In this document: in pieces, positions 41,294 through 49,700 of the stretch
How the letters are laid out: every line of letters begins with the position of its first letter
Numbering within the stretch: the first letter of the stretch is position 1
Made by a program: the position numbers and the translations under genes
Origin: Pseudomonadota bacterium
Lineage (GTDB): Bacteria; Pseudomonadota; Gammaproteobacteria; Burkholderiales; Burkholderiaceae_C
Reading direction: 5' to 3'
Length of the DNA stretch: 64,000 bases
Assembly: GCA_023387335.1 (NCBI GenBank)
Contig: JAEWIF010000059.1
Span: 1 to 64,000 of the forward strand
Notes under the pieces: model-generated
Database searches by the model: none
Seen by the model: only the letters and a program-made list of their open reading frames with translations
Told to the model about the DNA's origin: nothing

Positions 41294-42214
41294 ATGCGCA
41301 TCCACTTCTTCAGCCCCGCCACCAAGGCCGCGCCCTGGGTCGAGGGCATCCGCGCCGCGCTGCCGCAGGCCGAGGTCTCCGAATGGACGCCCGGCGCGCC
41401 GCCGGCCGACTACGCGGTGGTCTGGTCGCCGCCCCAGCAGCTGCTCGACGAGCAGCCCCGGCTGAAGGCCCTCTTCAACATGGGCGCCGGCGTCGACGCG
41501 CTGATGACGCTGCGCCTTCCGCCCGGCCTGCAGGTGGTGCGGCTGGACGACGCCGGCATGTCGGTGCAGATGGCCGAGTACGTCTGCCACGCGTTGCTGC
41601 GGCATTTCCGCGAATTCGAGGGCTACGAGCGGGACGCCAAGGCGAGCCGCTGGGGCTACCGCCGCCCCCAGGCGCGCAACGACTACCCGGTGGGCATCAT
41701 GGGCCTGGGCGTGCTGGGCACGCGCGTGGCGCAGGCGGTGCAGCAGTTCGAGTTCCCGGTCAACGGCTGGAGCCGCACGCCGCGTGAAGTGCCCGGCGTG
41801 CGCTGCTTCGCGGGCGCGGATCGGTTCGACGACTTCCTCGCCGCCACTCGCGTGCTGGTGTGCCTGTTGCCGCTGACGCCCGAGACCGAAGGCATCCTCG
41901 ATCGCCGTTCGCTCGGCCGTTTGATGGCCGGCGGCTACCTGATCAACGTGGCGCGCGGCGGGCACCTGGTCGAGCCCGACCTGGTCGAGCTGATCGACAG
42001 CGGCCACCTGGCGGGCGCCACGCTGGACGTGATGCGCGAGGAGCCGCCGCCGGCCGGCCATCCCTTCCTCACCCACCCCAGGATCACGCTCACGCCGCAC
42101 ATCTCGGCGCGCACGCTGCGCGAGGAAAGCATCGCGCAGATCGTCGCCAAGATCCACGCGCTGGGCCGGGGTGAACCCATCGCCGGCGTGGTTGACCCGG
42201 CGCGGGGATACTGA
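41294..42214 (+). CDS. ghrA: Glyoxylate/hydroxypyruvate reductase A
   Basis: This encodes 306 residues. It is a D-isomer 2-hydroxyacid dehydrogenase of the GhrA class: the NAD(P) motif GIMGLGVLGTRVAQ (GxGxxG at 137-142), the catalytic Arg in LINVARGGHLVEPDL and the catalytic His in TPHISA. It reduces glyoxylate to glycolate and hydroxypyruvate to glycerate. ATG 41294 gives the usual N-terminus (E. coli GhrA is 312); a GTG at 41279 overlapping the liuD stop is an alternative. Its place within the liu operon has no known biochemical reason and may be co-transcription by chance. Confidence 0.88.
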   Translation: MRIHFFSPATKAAPWVEGIRAALPQAEVSEWTPGAPPADYAVVWSPPQQLLDEQPRLKALFNMGAGVDALMTLRLPPGLQVVRLDDAGMSVQMAEYVCHALLRHFREFEGYERDAKASRWGYRRPQARNDYPVGIMGLGVLGTRVAQAVQQFEFPVNGWSRTPREVPGVRCFAGADRFDDFLAATRVLVCLLPLTPETEGILDRRSLGRLMAGGYLINVARGGHLVEPDLVELIDSGHLAGATLDVMREEPPPAGHPFLTHPRITLTPHISARTLREESIAQIVAKIHALGRGEPIAGVVDPARGY

Positions 42215-42237
42215 ACGCGATCACGCAGGAGAGAACC

Positions 42238-43146
42238 ATGAAGCTGCCAACCCGGGTGAAGATCGTCGACGTGGGCCCGCGCGACGGCCTGCAGAACGAG
42301 AAGGGCCAGGTCCCGGCCGAGGTGAAGATCGGCCTGGTGCACCGGCTGCAGGACGCGGGCCTGAAGGAGATCGAGGTCACCAGCTTCGTCTCGCCCAAGT
42401 GGGTGCCGCAGATGGCCGATGCCGCCGAGGTGATGGCCGGCATCCAGCGCCGCCCCGACGTGCGCTACTCGGTGCTCACGCCCAACATGAAGGGCTTCGA
42501 GGCCGCGGTGCAGAGCAGGCCCGACGAGATCGTGGTGTTCGGCGCGGCCAGCGAGGCCTTCAGCCAGAAGAACATCAACTGCTCCATCGCCGAGAGCATC
42601 GAGCGCTTCGCTCCGGTGGTCGAGGCCGCGCTGGCCAAGGGCATCGCGGTACGCGGCGCCATCTCCACCGCCGTGGGTTGCCCGTACGAAGGCGACATCC
42701 CCCCCGAGCGGGTGGAACTGGTCGCGCGCCTGATGAAGGAGATCGGCGTGCAGCACGTCGGCGTGGCCGACACCATCGGCGTGGGCACGCCGCGCAAGGT
42801 GCAGGCCGCGATGGAGGCCGCGCTCAAGCACTACGACATCGACCACGTGTCCGGCCACTTCCACGACACCTACGGCCAGGCGCTGGGCAACACGCTGGCC
42901 AGCCTGGAGATGGGCGTGTGGCACTACGACACCTCCACCGCCGGCCTGGGCGGCTGCCCTTACGCCAAGGGCGCGACCGGCAACGTGGCCACCGAGGACG
43001 TGGTCTTCATGCTGCACGGCATGGGCATCGAAACCGGCATCGACCTGGACAAGCTGGTGGACGCGGGCCAGTACATCAGCGAGTTCCTGCAGCGCAAGCC
43101 GAATTCGCGCGCGTCGACGGCCATCATCAACAAGCGTGCCGGCTGA
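42238..43146 (+). CDS. liuE: Hydroxymethylglutaryl-CoA lyase
   Basis: This encodes 302 residues with a good GGAG. It splits HMG-CoA to acetyl-CoA and acetoacetate, the last step of leucine degradation. Motifs: KIVDVGPRDGLQNEKGQVPA, VTSFVSPKWVPQMAD, GHFHDTYGQALGNTLASLE and the catalytic GLGGCPYAKGATGNVATED with its Cys. Length is the family norm. Confidence 0.94.
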   Translation: MKLPTRVKIVDVGPRDGLQNEKGQVPAEVKIGLVHRLQDAGLKEIEVTSFVSPKWVPQMADAAEVMAGIQRRPDVRYSVLTPNMKGFEAAVQSRPDEIVVFGAASEAFSQKNINCSIAESIERFAPVVEAALAKGIAVRGAISTAVGCPYEGDIPPERVELVARLMKEIGVQHVGVADTIGVGTPRKVQAAMEAALKHYDIDHVSGHFHDTYGQALGNTLASLEMGVWHYDTSTAGLGGCPYAKGATGNVATEDVVFMLHGMGIETGIDLDKLVDAGQYISEFLQRKPNSRASTAIINKRAG

Positions 43147-43649
43147 TGTGCGGCGCTGAACTCACTTCGCTCCCCGAAGGCGTGCAGCGCGTCGCGCGCG
43201 TGCTGCAGGAACAGGGCCATCCCCACACGCCCGTGATGCTGGACGACGCCGCGCGCACCGCGCAGCAGGCGGCCGACGCGCTGGGCATCGCGGTGGGGCA
43301 GATCGCCAAGAGCATCATCTTCCGCCGCAAGTCGGACGACGCGGCGGTGCTGGTGGTGACGTCGGGCGACCGGCGCGTCGACGAGAGGAAGGTCGATGCG
43401 ATCGTGGGCAAGACCGGCCGTGCCGACGCCGAGTTCGTGAAGACGAAGACCGGCTATTCCATCGGCGGTGTTTCGCCCGTCGGCCATGCGCATCCGCCCG
43501 TCACGCTGATCGACCGCGAGCTGTTCCGCTTCGACGTGGTGTGGGCCGCGGCCGGCCATCCGCACGGCGTGTTCCAGCTGCGGCCGCAGGACCTGGAGCG
43601 CCTGACCGGCGCACCCGTGGCCGACGTCGTGCAGGAGCCCGCCGCGTGA
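43146..43649 (+). CDS. ybaK: YbaK/aminoacyl-tRNA deacylase family protein
   Basis: This encodes 167 residues, starting in TGATG overlap with liuE. YbaK/ProX fold: IAKSIIFRRKSDDAAVLVVT, SGDRRVDERKV, GYSIGGVSPVGHA. YbaK-type proteins hydrolyse mischarged Cys-tRNA(Pro) and related species, in the cytoplasm. The family is broad and not all members have been assigned a substrate. It is translationally coupled at both ends. Confidence 0.85.
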   Translation: MCGAELTSLPEGVQRVARVLQEQGHPHTPVMLDDAARTAQQAADALGIAVGQIAKSIIFRRKSDDAAVLVVTSGDRRVDERKVDAIVGKTGRADAEFVKTKTGYSIGGVSPVGHAHPPVTLIDRELFRFDVVWAAAGHPHGVFQLRPQDLERLTGAPVADVVQEPAA

Positions 43650-43897
43650 GTTTCGCGACCACGAAGGTGCGGCAGAAGTGGCGTGAACTGGCGAAGCTGC
43701 CGCCCGGCGAACCCGTGCCTTCGCCCTGCAACTCCGTCTGCCGCATCGCGCAGGCCACCGGCCTGTGCGAAGGGTGCCTGCGCACCATCGACGAGATCGC
43801 CGCGTGGAGCCGCCTGGACGAAGCGGGCAAGCGCGTCGTGTGGGATCGCCTCGCCGCACGCGCCGGCGTGGTCGTCGCCGTGCAGGAGAAACCATGA
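43646..43897 (+). CDS. DUF1289 small Cys-rich protein
   Basis: This encodes 83 residues starting at GTG 43646, which overlaps the YbaK stop (GTGA). The frame extends to 43541 but there it reads inside ybaK. Features: PSPCNSVCRIAQATGLCEGC with four Cys (CxxxC...CxxC), then RTIDEIAAWS, the DUF1289 pattern. Function unknown; a metal site is likely. Its stop overlaps the next start by 4 bases. Confidence 0.85.
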   Translation: MSFATTKVRQKWRELAKLPPGEPVPSPCNSVCRIAQATGLCEGCLRTIDEIAAWSRLDEAGKRVVWDRLAARAGVVVAVQEKP

Positions 43898-44529
43898 AGC
43901 GCATCACCTTCTGGCTGGATTTCATCTCGCCCTATGCCTACCTCGCCTTCGAGCAGCTGCCGCTCGCGCTGGAGGGTTTGAGCTACGAGGTCGAATACCG
44001 GCCGGTGCTGTTCGCCGGGCTGCTCAAGCACCATGGCCAGCTCGGTCCCGCCGAGATCCCCGGCAAGCGCGAATGGACCTACCGCCAGGTGCTCTGGCTC
44101 GCGCAGGCGAACGGCGTGACTATGCAGATGCCGGCGGTGCATCCCTTCAATCCGCTCGGACTGCTGCGGCTCGCGCTGGCCTGCGGCCCGAACCGCTACG
44201 TGTGCGAGACGATCTTCCGCCACGTGTGGCGCGGCGGCGCGGATGCGGCCGATGCCGCGCGGCTGGCGCAGTTGCAGCAGCAACTCGCGCCGACGCGCGA
44301 TCCCGCTTCGGACGAAGTGAAGAACGCGCTGAAGCAGGCCACGCAGGACGCGATCGCCGCGGGCCTGTTCGGCGTGCCGACGTTCGCGGTGGACGACAAG
44401 TTGTTCTGGGGCTTCGACTCGCTGGCCATGCTGCGGGCCTACCTGCAGGGCGACGAATGGTTCGGCGAGCCCTGGCGCGAAGCGGCCCGCGCGGCCGCGG
44501 CGACACCGATCCAGGCCGCGCGCCGTTGA
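43894..44529 (+). CDS. 2-hydroxychromene-2-carboxylate isomerase/DsbA-like protein
   Basis: This encodes 211 residues, ATGA-overlapping the DUF1289 gene. It is a kappa-class GST/DsbA fold: N-terminal KRITFWLDFISPYAYLAFEQ with Ser in place of Cys, LGLLRLALAC, and the cis-Pro GVPTFAV. Family members are glutathione-dependent isomerases in aromatic degradation; the substrate of this one is unknown. It ends the tightly coupled run liuE-ybaK-DUF1289-isomerase, followed by a hairpin. Confidence 0.85.
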   Translation: MKRITFWLDFISPYAYLAFEQLPLALEGLSYEVEYRPVLFAGLLKHHGQLGPAEIPGKREWTYRQVLWLAQANGVTMQMPAVHPFNPLGLLRLALACGPNRYVCETIFRHVWRGGADAADAARLAQLQQQLAPTRDPASDEVKNALKQATQDAIAAGLFGVPTFAVDDKLFWGFDSLAMLRAYLQGDEWFGEPWREAARAAAATPIQAARR

Positions 44530-44564
44530 GGTCGCCGGCGCGGTCGAGCGCCGTTCACCGCATC

Positions 44565-44589
44565 GTGAAACCGACCCTGCGGGTTTCAC
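44565..44589 (+). terminator. Hairpin after the liu-cluster run
   Basis: A perfect 8-bp stem GTGAAACC / GGTTTCAC with a 9-base loop, 36 bases beyond the stop. Only a short T-poor tail follows, so it is a weak or rho-aided terminator. Confidence 0.5.
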
Positions 44590-44614
44590 CCTAATTCGTC
44601 AGATCGCGTTCAGT

Positions 44615-44646
44615 TTCGCGCAAGCTCCGGTTGGATTCGCGCAAGC
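44615..44646 (+). promoter_or_regulatory. Twin 11-bp direct repeats upstream of the symporter gene
   Basis: TTCGCGCAAGC occurs at 44615-44625 and again at 44636-44646, 21 bp apart or two turns of the helix, and about 75 bases before the ATG. The flanks (CCGG) are partly repeated as well. It may be a two-site activator operator; no adjacent regulator gene is obvious. Confidence 0.55.
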
Positions 44647-44720
44647 GGCCGGTCAGTGCGGGTCCCAAGAATCGCTCCACTTGCCCATCCCCGGGCAGGC
44701 ACAAACCTGGAGACAGACAC

Positions 44721-46415
44721 ATGGCATCAGCAACCGCAGCCGTCGCCGGCTCCGCGTCGGCGCCGATGACGCGGGAGGAAAAGAAGGTCATCTTCGCCTC
44801 CTCGCTCGGCACCGTGTTCGAGTGGTACGACTTCTACCTGTACGGATCCCTCGCGGGGATCATCGCGCGCCAGTTCTTCTCGGGGCTGGACGCCACCTCG
44901 GCGTACATCTTCGCGTTGCTGGCGTTCGCCGCCGGCTTTCTGGTGCGGCCGTTCGGTGCCATCGTGTTCGGCCGCCTCGGCGACATGATCGGACGCAAGT
45001 ACACGTTCCTGGTCACCATCCTGATCATGGGCGCGTCCACCTTCATCGTGGGCCTGCTGCCGACCTACGCCGCCATCGGCATCGCGGCGCCGGTGATCCT
45101 GATCGCGCTGCGCATGCTGCAGGGCCTGGCCCTCGGCGGCGAGTACGGCGGTGCGGCCACCTACGTGGCCGAGCACGCGCCGCACGGCAAGCGCGGCGCC
45201 TACACCTCGTGGATCCAGACCACCGCGACGCTGGGCCTGTTCCTGTCGCTGCTGGTGATCCTGGGCGTCCGCAACGTCATGGGCGAGAAGGACTTCATGG
45301 ACTGGGGCTGGCGCATCCCGTTCCTGCTCTCCATCGTCCTGCTGGGCATCTCGGTGTGGATCCGGCTGTCGCTGAACGAGTCGCCGGCCTTCCAGAAGAT
45401 GAAGGCCGAGGGCAAGACCTCCAAGGCGCCGCTCGCCGAATCCTTCGGCCAGTGGAAGAACCTGAAGATCGTGATCCTGGCGCTGCTGGGCCTGACCGCC
45501 GGCCAGGCCGTGGTCTGGTACACGGGCCAGTTCTACGCGCTGTTCTTCATGACCACGATCGCCAAGGTCGACGTGACGACGGCCAACCTGCTGATCGCGG
45601 CCTCGCTGATCATCGGCACCCCGTTCTTCATCCTGTTCGGCTCGCTGTCCGACCGCATCGGCCGCAAGCCGATCATCCTGGCGGGCTGCCTGCTGGCCGC
45701 GCTCACCTACTTCACCGTCTTCCCGATGCTGCTGAAGTACTCCAACCCCGCGCTGGTCGAAGCGCAGGGCAAGACCAAGGTGGTGGTGACGGCCGATCCG
45801 AAGGAGTGCTCGTTCCAGGGCAGCCCGATCGCTCGCGACATCGATTTCCGCACCTCGTGCGACATCGCCAAGCGCGCGCTGACCCAGGCCTACATCCCCT
45901 ACGAGAAGGTGAACGGTCCGGCGGGCTCCCCGGCCACGGTCACCATCGGCGACAAGGTGATGCCGGCCCCGACCGCGACGCTGAACGACAAGCGTGACGC
46001 CTTCTCCGCCGAGAGCACCAAGACCCTGGGCGAATTCCGCAAGGGCCTGACCGACACCGCCAAGGCCGCCGGCCTGACGCAAGCCGCCGACCCGGCCAAG
46101 ATGAACAAGGGCATGGTGCTGCTGATCCTGGTGTACCTGGTGATCCTGGTGACGATGGTGTACGGCCCGATCGCGGCCATGCTGGTAGAGCTGTTCCCTA
46201 CCCGCATCCGCTACACCTCGATGAGCCTGCCGTACCACATCGGCAACGGCTGGTTCGGCGGCCTGCTGCCCACCACCGCCTTCGCGATGGTGGCGGCCAC
46301 CGGCGACATCTTCTACGGCCTGTGGTACCCCGTCATCGTGGCGGCCGGCACCTTCATCATCGGCCTGCTGTTCATCCGTGAAACCAAGGACGTGGACATC
46401 TACGCCCGCGACTGA
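44721..46415 (+). CDS. MFS metabolite:H+ symporter (MHS family) with large loop insertion
   Basis: This encodes 564 residues with about 12 transmembrane helices. MHS features: GTVFEWYDFYLYGSLAGII, motif A GRLGDMIGRKYTFLV, RMLQGLALGGEYGGAATYVA and GSLSDRIGRKPIIL. Members bring in organic acids or osmolytes such as citrate, proline, shikimate or ketoglutarate. Residues about 340-460 are an insertion of some 120 residues between two helices (KVVVTADPKECSF..., YEKVNGPAGSPATVTIGDKV) with two Cys. Members with such loops occur in Burkholderiales but its role is unknown. GGAG lies 8 bases upstream. A terminator follows. Confidence 0.9.
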   Translation: MASATAAVAGSASAPMTREEKKVIFASSLGTVFEWYDFYLYGSLAGIIARQFFSGLDATSAYIFALLAFAAGFLVRPFGAIVFGRLGDMIGRKYTFLVTILIMGASTFIVGLLPTYAAIGIAAPVILIALRMLQGLALGGEYGGAATYVAEHAPHGKRGAYTSWIQTTATLGLFLSLLVILGVRNVMGEKDFMDWGWRIPFLLSIVLLGISVWIRLSLNESPAFQKMKAEGKTSKAPLAESFGQWKNLKIVILALLGLTAGQAVVWYTGQFYALFFMTTIAKVDVTTANLLIAASLIIGTPFFILFGSLSDRIGRKPIILAGCLLAALTYFTVFPMLLKYSNPALVEAQGKTKVVVTADPKECSFQGSPIARDIDFRTSCDIAKRALTQAYIPYEKVNGPAGSPATVTIGDKVMPAPTATLNDKRDAFSAESTKTLGEFRKGLTDTAKAAGLTQAADPAKMNKGMVLLILVYLVILVTMVYGPIAAMLVELFPTRIRYTSMSLPYHIGNGWFGGLLPTTAFAMVAATGDIFYGLWYPVIVAAGTFIIGLLFIRETKDVDIYARD

Positions 46416-46445
46416 CGCGGACGACGCCCGCGAGGGCCGTCATTG

Positions 46446-46478
46446 AAAGGCCTGCGGCGGCGACGCCGCGGGCCTTTT
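46446..46478 (+). terminator. Rho-independent terminator
   Basis: A 14-bp stem with one G-U pair, AAAGGCCTGCGGCG / CGCCGCGGGCCTTT, loop GCGA, ending in TTTT, 31 bases after the symporter stop. Confidence 0.85.
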
Positions 46479-46515
46479 GCTGAACCCCCTCGACTTTTCT
46501 CCAGGAGATCCAGCC

Positions 46516-46674
46516 ATGTGGAAGCTCGCGCTCGGTTTCATCGTTTTCGCCGCCATCGCCCTCTTCGTGATCTTCCAGGCAGGCGACAAGGTGGACATGT
46601 CGGGCGAGAAGCACGGCGTGGACGCGTCGCACGCACCCGCGCCCGCCGCCGCCTCGTCCGCCGCCAAGCCCTGA
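46516..46674 (+). CDS. Small single-span membrane protein (52 residues)
   Basis: This encodes 52 residues. ATG 46516 follows AGGAG by 8 bases. Residues 4-22 form one transmembrane helix (LALGFIVFAAIALFVIFQA), then a short polar part (GDKVDMSGEKHGVDASH) and an Ala/Pro tail. The next stop is 46674. Such proteins are often subunits or regulators of membrane complexes. It lies alone between the terminator and the uvrA-like gene. Function unknown. The open frame extends to a TTG at 46477 inside the terminator, rejected. Confidence 0.65.
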   Translation: MWKLALGFIVFAAIALFVIFQAGDKVDMSGEKHGVDASHAPAPAAASSAAKP

Positions 46675-46739
46675 GGCGCTAGCTCAGCCGGGGCATTTTT
46701 CCGAATACCCCCGCCCCGGCCGGCCACGGCCGAGGTCCC

Positions 46740-46745
46740 TAGAAT
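46740..46745 (+). promoter_or_regulatory. Possible -10 element of the double uvrA gene
   Basis: TAGAAT, 30 bases before the ATG 46776; no clear -35. No SOS-type box (CTGT-N8-ACAG) was seen by eye between 46675 and 46775. Confidence 0.3.
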
Positions 46746-46775
46746 CTTCGGCCTTCCCCCCAGAACAACGGCCGT

Positions 46776-49700
46776 ATGACCCAGGGATTGATCCGCATCC
46801 GCGGCGCCAGGCAGCACAACCTCAAGAACCTCGACCTCGACCTGCGCACCGGCGAGTTGACGGTCGTCACCGGGCCCAGCGGCTCGGGCAAGTCCAGCCT
46901 CGTCTTCGACACGCTCTATGCCGAAGGGCAGCGGCGCTACGTCGAGACCTTCTCCGCCTACGCGCGGCAGTTCCTCGACCGCATGGACAAGCCGGCGGTC
47001 GACCGCGTGGAAGGCGTGCCGCCGGCGATCGCCATCGACCAGACCAACCCGGTGCGCTCCTCGCGTTCCACGGTCGGCACGATGACGGAGCTGAACGACC
47101 ACCTCAAGCTGCTGTTCGCCCGCGCCGCTGAGCTGTTCGACCGCAAGAGCGCGCGGCGCGTGCGGCACGACACGCCCGAGACGATCTACGCGGAGCTGAT
47201 GGCTCGCACGAAGGAGGGCGACCCGCGCCTGGTCGTCACCTTCCCGGTCGAGCTTCCCGGCAGCACCACCGCTGAAGAGGTCGAGCAGTGGCTGTCCGCC
47301 AGCGGCTTCACCCGCGTGCAGGCCGAGCGCGAAGTGGCGACGCCGACCGGTCCGCGCAAGGTGCTGGACGTCGTCGCGGACCGCTTCCGCATCCAGGGCG
47401 TGGAGAAGGCGCGCGCGATCGAGGCGATCGAAGTGGCGCTCAAGCGCGGCGCGGGGCGCTTGAGCGTCTACGCGACGGTGTCCGAGGCCGACACCGAGAC
47501 CTGGAGGTTCTCCACCGGCCTGCACTGCCCCGACAGCGACATCCGCTACGCCGACCCGATCCCGTCGATGTTCTCGTTCAACTCGCCGGTGGGCGCGTGC
47601 GAGGTCTGCCGCGGCTTCGGCCGCGTGATCGGGGTGGACTGGGGCCTGGTGATCCCCAACGACAAGCTCACGCTGCGCGCCGGCGCCGTCAAGCCGATGC
47701 AGACGCCGGCCTGGCAGGAGTGCCAGGACGACCTGATGCGCCACGCCGAATCGGCGGGCATCCCGCGCGACACGCCCTGGTACAAGCTGACCGCCGAACA
47801 GAAGCAGTGGGTGATCGACGGCACGCCCAACTACAAGGAAGGCAACTGGAACAAGCAGTGGTACGGCGCGAAACGCTTCTTCTCCTACCTGGAGAGCAAG
47901 GCGTACAAGATGCACATCCGCGTGCTGCTGTCGAAGTACCGCAGCTACACGCCGTGCGAGACCTGCGGCGGCGCGCGCCTGAAGCTCGAGAGCCTGCTGT
48001 GGCGGCTGGGTTCGAAGGAAGACGCGGATTCGGTGATCGAGCCTTCGAAGCGCTTCATGCCGGTGGGCGTGGAGTGGTCGCGCGAGCAGCTGGAAGCGCT
48101 GCCGGGCCTGGCGCTGCACGACCTGATGCTGCTGCCGATCGACAAGCTGCGGAAGTTCTTCGGCCGGCTGGAGCCGCGCGAGGACGGCGGCGCCAGTGAA
48201 GGCGAATACCAGGCGCTGAAGCTCCTGTTCGAGGAGATCACCACGCGGCTCAAGTACCTGGTCGACGTGGGCATCGGCTACCTCACCCTCGATCGCCAGA
48301 GCCGCACGCTCTCCGGCGGCGAAGTGCAGCGCATCAACCTCACCACCGCGCTCGGCACCTCGCTGGTGAACACGCTGTTCGTGCTGGACGAGCCCAGCAT
48401 CGGCCTGCACCCGCGCGACATGAACCGCATCACCGAGGCGATGAAGCGCCTGCGCGACGCGGGCAACACGCTGGTGGTGGTGGAGCACGACCCCGCCGTG
48501 ATGGTGGCGGCCGACCGCATGATCGACATGGGCCCCGGCCCCGGCGAGCGCGGCGGCAACATCGTGTTCGACGGCAGCACCCACGACCTGCGCAGCGCCG
48601 ACACGCTGACCGGCGCCTATCTCGGCGGCCGCAAGCAGGTCGGCATGGGCTTCAAGCGGGCGGTGACCGCCTCGACGCCGCGCCTCGTGCTGGAAGGCGC
48701 CTGCGAGCACAACCTGAAGAACCTGTCGGTGGAGTTCCCGCTGCAGCGCCTGGTGTGCGTGACGGGCGTGTCGGGCTCGGGCAAGTCCACGCTGGTGCAG
48801 GACATCCTGGCGCCCGCGCTGCTGCGCCACTTCGGCCGCGCCACCGAGGCGCCCGGCCACCACGAGCGCCTGCTCGGCGCCGACCACCTGGGCGACGTGG
48901 TGTTCGTCGACCAGTCGCCGATCGGCAAGACCGCGCGCTCCAACCCTGTGAGCTACGTGGGCGCCTGGGACGCCGTCCGCGAGATCTTCGCGGCCAGCGG
49001 CTTGTCGCGCCAGCGCGGCTACACCGCCGCCAAGTTCAGCTTCAACAGCGGCGACGGCCGCTGCCCCACGTGCGGCGGCTCCGGCTTCGAGCACGTGGAG
49101 ATGCAGTTCCTCTCCGACGTCTACCTGCGCTGCCCCGATTGCGACGGCAAGCGCTACCGGCCGGAGATCCTGGAGGTCGCCATCGAGCGACAGGCCATCG
49201 GCGCGGTCAAGCCGCGCACGCTGAACGTGGCCGACGTGCTGGAGCTCACCGTGAGCGAGGCCGCCGCACTGTTCGCGAACGACCGCGAGGTGATCCGCGC
49301 GCTGCAGCCCATCGTGGACGTGGGCCTGGAATACGTGAAGCTGGGCCAGCCCGTGCCCACGCTGTCCGGCGGCGAGTCGCAGCGCCTCAAGCTCGCCGGC
49401 TTCCTGGCGGAAGCGGCCAAGTCGTCCAGCGCCTCGCGCCAGGGGCTGGCCACCAAGGGCACGCTGTTCCTGTTCGACGAGCCCACCACCGGCCTGCACT
49501 TCGACGACATCGCCAAGCTGATGCGCGCGTTGCGCAAGCTGCTGGAAGCGGGGCATTCGCTGGTGGTGATCGAGCACAACCTCGACGTCATCCGCGCGGC
49601 CGACTGGCTGGTCGACCTGGGGCCGGAAGGCGGCGACGCCGGCGGCCTGCTCGTGGCCGAAGGGCCGCCGGAGGAGGTGCGCCAGCATCCGACGTCGCAC

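Noticed and set aside
46477..46515. TTG start for the 52-residue membrane protein
   Set aside because: The codon lies inside the preceding terminator; AGGAG before ATG 46516 is better.
46675..46775. SOS box before the uvrA-like gene
   Set aside because: No CTGT-N8-ACAG-like sequence was seen by eye; a search with a LexA matrix would settle this.
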